A stretch of 33,210 nt of DNA, taken from assembly GCA_964458015.1 (NCBI GenBank), contig CAYWGR010000042.1:1-33210 (forward strand), given 5' to 3'. This document shows, one piece after another, positions 31,837 through 33,210 of this stretch. Position 1 is the first letter of the stretch. Each line of letters opens with the position of its first letter. Below the pieces are notes generated by a model. It was not told the DNA's origin and did no database searches. It saw nothing but the letters and a program-made list of their open reading frames with translations. Made by a program: the position numbers and the translations under genes. Source of the DNA: CAYWGR01 sp964458015 (lineage in GTDB: Bacteria; Planctomycetota; Planctomycetia; Pirellulales; Thermoguttaceae).

Positions 31837-32736
31837 ATGTTTTCCGACGATCTTGAACGCTACGGACCGCAGGCCAAAACGACAGGGCCGCTCTCGCTTC
31901 ACGAGAGTCGGTGGTATTGTCGGCGGTTGGCGTCGAGTCATTACGAAAACTTCACGGTCATGAGCTGGTTGTTGCCGTTGCGGCTGCGGCAGCATATCGC
32001 GAATATCTACGCCTACTGCCGCTGGGCCGACGATCTGGCCGACGAGGTCGGCGATCCGCAGTTGAGCTTATCGCTGTTGGACTGGTGGGAAGGTCAGCTT
32101 AGGGCCTGTTACGAAGGCCGGGCAACCCATCCGGTGTTTGTCGCACTGGCCGAAACGATCGCGCATTTTCATATTCCAATCGACCCATTTAGTGATCTTC
32201 TGACGGCGTTTCGGCAGGATCAGCGGGTTACGCGTTATGAAACGGCCGAGCAGGTGCTGGATTATTGCCGACATTCAGCCAATCCGGTTGGGCAATTGGT
32301 TTTGTACCTTGGCGAATGTTTTACATCGGACCGGGCAAAATTGTCAGATTCCATCTGCACCGGGCTGCAACTGGCGAATTTTTGCCAGGATGTCGCCAGG
32401 GATTGGGAGCGAGGGCGCATCTATCTGCCGCAAAGCGTTTGCCACCAGTTCGGTTTCGAGGAGGCCGGCTTCGCACGGCACGAATGCAACGACGCCTTTC
32501 GCCGTCTGCTCGCCTTTCAAGTGGATCAGGCCGAAGGTTGGCTTCGCGCGGGCCTGCCGCTGCCGGGCCAAATGTCGCGGGGACTGCAAGTGCCGGTGGC
32601 GTTGTTTATCCAAGGGGGATTAGCTACGCTAGAGTCTATTCGCAAGCAGAACTACGATGTTTGGACCAGTCGGCCGACCGTTTCCAAGTTCGACAAGCTC
32701 CGGCTCCTGGTGCGATGCTGGTGGCGACTACCATGA
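31837..32736 (+). CDS. hpnC: Squalene synthase HpnC (hydroxysqualene synthase)
   Basis: A 299-residue member of the trans-isoprenyl squalene/phytoene synthase family. The first Asp-rich motif is ADDLADE (64-70), the second is QLANFCQDVARDWERGRIYLP with Asp185 and Asp189, and RYETAEQVLDYCRHSANPVG (133-152) is a conserved family block. In the hpnCDE route, HpnD makes presqualene diphosphate, HpnC turns it into hydroxysqualene and HpnE reduces this to squalene. HpnC is preferred over HpnD because of order (first gene of the pair) and sequence style (SRWYCRRLASSHYENFTVMSWLLP). The ATG at 31837 has no strong ribosome site and follows a repeat block. The stop overlaps the hpnD start by 4 nt. Confidence 0.9.
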   Translation: MFSDDLERYGPQAKTTGPLSLHESRWYCRRLASSHYENFTVMSWLLPLRLRQHIANIYAYCRWADDLADEVGDPQLSLSLLDWWEGQLRACYEGRATHPVFVALAETIAHFHIPIDPFSDLLTAFRQDQRVTRYETAEQVLDYCRHSANPVGQLVLYLGECFTSDRAKLSDSICTGLQLANFCQDVARDWERGRIYLPQSVCHQFGFEEAGFARHECNDAFRRLLAFQVDQAEGWLRAGLPLPGQMSRGLQVPVALFIQGGLATLESIRKQNYDVWTSRPTVSKFDKLRLLVRCWWRLP

Positions 32737-33210
32737 ACTGTTCCCCCGACGCCATCGAAGCAAGTTACCATTTCTGTCGGCGGATGAGTCGCCGGGCGGG
32801 TTCAAGCTTTTATGCCGGCTTCTTATTATTACCGCGTGAAAAACGCCGGGCGATGGATGCCCTTTACGCCTTCATGCGGCATACCGACGATTTGGCCGAC
32901 GAACCGGGCCCGACCGAGGAACGCCGTGCAGCGCTCACCGCATGGCGAGAGGCTGTCGAGGCCGCTCTGAGGGATCAGGGGTCGGGAAAAGTGGCCGGTG
33001 GCCAGTGGCCAGTGGCTAGTGAATTGAATGCGAAATCCCGAAATCCCGAAATCCCGAAATCCCCAATCTCTCTCCCATCTTCCATTGAAAGAGAGGCCGG
33101 GGGCGAGGACGGCTTACAAGAGGATACGGATGGGAACCGTAATCAGCCCCTATCCGCCCTCACCCTAACCCTCTCCCAAAGGGAGAGGGGACCGGAGAAC
33201 CTCCCCGCCT
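32733..33210 (+). CDS. hpnD: Presqualene diphosphate synthase HpnD, partial, with repeat-derived insertion
   Basis: The first 159 codons of a gene running off the window, starting at an ATG that overlaps the hpnC stop (ATGA at 32733-32736). Residues 1-80 are a normal family N-terminus: SYHFCRRMSRRAGSSFYAGFLLLPREKRRAMDALYAFMRHTDDLADE, with the first Asp-rich motif at 52-57, then LTAWREAVEAAL. After about residue 81 the family sequence is replaced by residues encoded by two intergenic-type repeats (32971-33067 and about 33150-33192), including ALTLTLSQRERGP. The frame stays open through all of it to the window end. Whether normal HpnD sequence resumes in frame cannot be seen. So the gene may have a long loop insert, be broken, or be misassembled. 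Confidence 0.8.
   Translation, partial: MNCSPDAIEASYHFCRRMSRRAGSSFYAGFLLLPREKRRAMDALYAFMRHTDDLADEPGPTEERRAALTAWREAVEAALRDQGSGKVAGGQWPVASELNAKSRNPEIPKSPISLPSSIEREAGGEDGLQEDTDGNRNQPLSALTLTLSQRERGPENLPA
32971..33067. repeat. Repeat copy B inside hpnD, inverted relative to copy A
   Basis: Matches the reverse complement of 31688-31790: GGTCAGGGG-like start, AAAAGTGGCC, GTGGCCAGTGG blocks, AGTGAATTGAAT, then AAATCCCG three to four times and CCCCAAT. Units repeat every 8 bases around 33030-33061. Confidence 0.75.
33150..33192. repeat. Palindromic CCCTCACCCTAACCCTCTCCC-type dispersed repeat inside hpnD
   Basis: CCCTCTCCC (33169-33177), AAA, and GGGAGAGGG (33181-33189) make a 9-bp perfect stem. The preceding CCCTCACCCTAA completes a repeat type seen between genes in many bacterial genomes; its translation LTLSQRERG is a well-known artefact of protein predictions. 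Confidence 0.7.

Overview
The window looks like a chromosomal segment of a planctomycete (Planctomycetota, probably Pirellulales-like), seen as a draft or metagenome-derived scaffold. The reasons are a secreted protein with two DUF1080 domains, a small membrane protein beginning NPYQAP, a pseudopilin-like single-pass protein, the hpnC-hpnD route to squalene, modest use of Shine-Dalgarno sites, many short hairpin repeats between genes, and a 10-N scaffold gap. The lineage is an inference from gene content; no rRNA or tRNA gene was found.

Layout. 1-8.3 kb (minus strand): uvrA, a secreted alpha/beta hydrolase, a secreted C45-type acyltransferase/hydrolase, a rhomboid protease with zinc ribbons, and a membrane protein of unknown function. 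8.3-10.7 kb (minus): a three-domain lipoprotein (LolA-like, TlpA-like thioredoxin, FG-GAP). 10.9-12.8 kb (plus): a LarA-like protein and a YggS/PLPBP protein in one operon. 12.8-16.1 kb (minus): sugar isomerase-scpB, and pseudopilin-AcpH-like pairs. 16.3-19.7 kb: two type II toxin-antitoxin modules (a VapBC-like PIN pair and DUF433/DUF5615) around an MbfA-like iron transporter and a hypothetical membrane protein. 19.8-21.8 kb: metG. 22-25.4 kb: a PaaI-like thioesterase, two membrane proteins, an HD hydrolase and rpiB. 25.7-30.7 kb: a DEAD-box helicase, tsaB, the DUF1080 protein and a degenerate enolase-superfamily protein. 30.7-33.2 kb: ispH, then divergently hpnC and the start of hpnD.

Working together: ispH makes the C5 isoprenoid precursors that hpnC/hpnD condense towards squalene. 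uvrA, scpB, metG, tsaB, rpiB and the helicase are housekeeping genes. Sigma70-like promoters could be read before uvrA, the larA-like operon, the vapB-like gene, the DUF433 module, metG, tsaB and the helicase.

The most notable observations are: (1) hpnD carries two different intergenic-type repeats as an open in-frame insertion just after its first Asp-rich motif, and one of them is an inverted copy of the repeat in front of hpnC; (2) the N gap splits scpB only artificially, because a 14-nt overlap between the contig ends restores a perfect 256-residue ScpB; (3) an enolase-superfamily protein and a LarA-like protein both lack key catalytic residues; (4) the helicase has a predicted leader of about 400 nt; (5) a tandem-hairpin repeat family occurs in three intergenic spaces. 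I did not find a convincing new multi-gene system.
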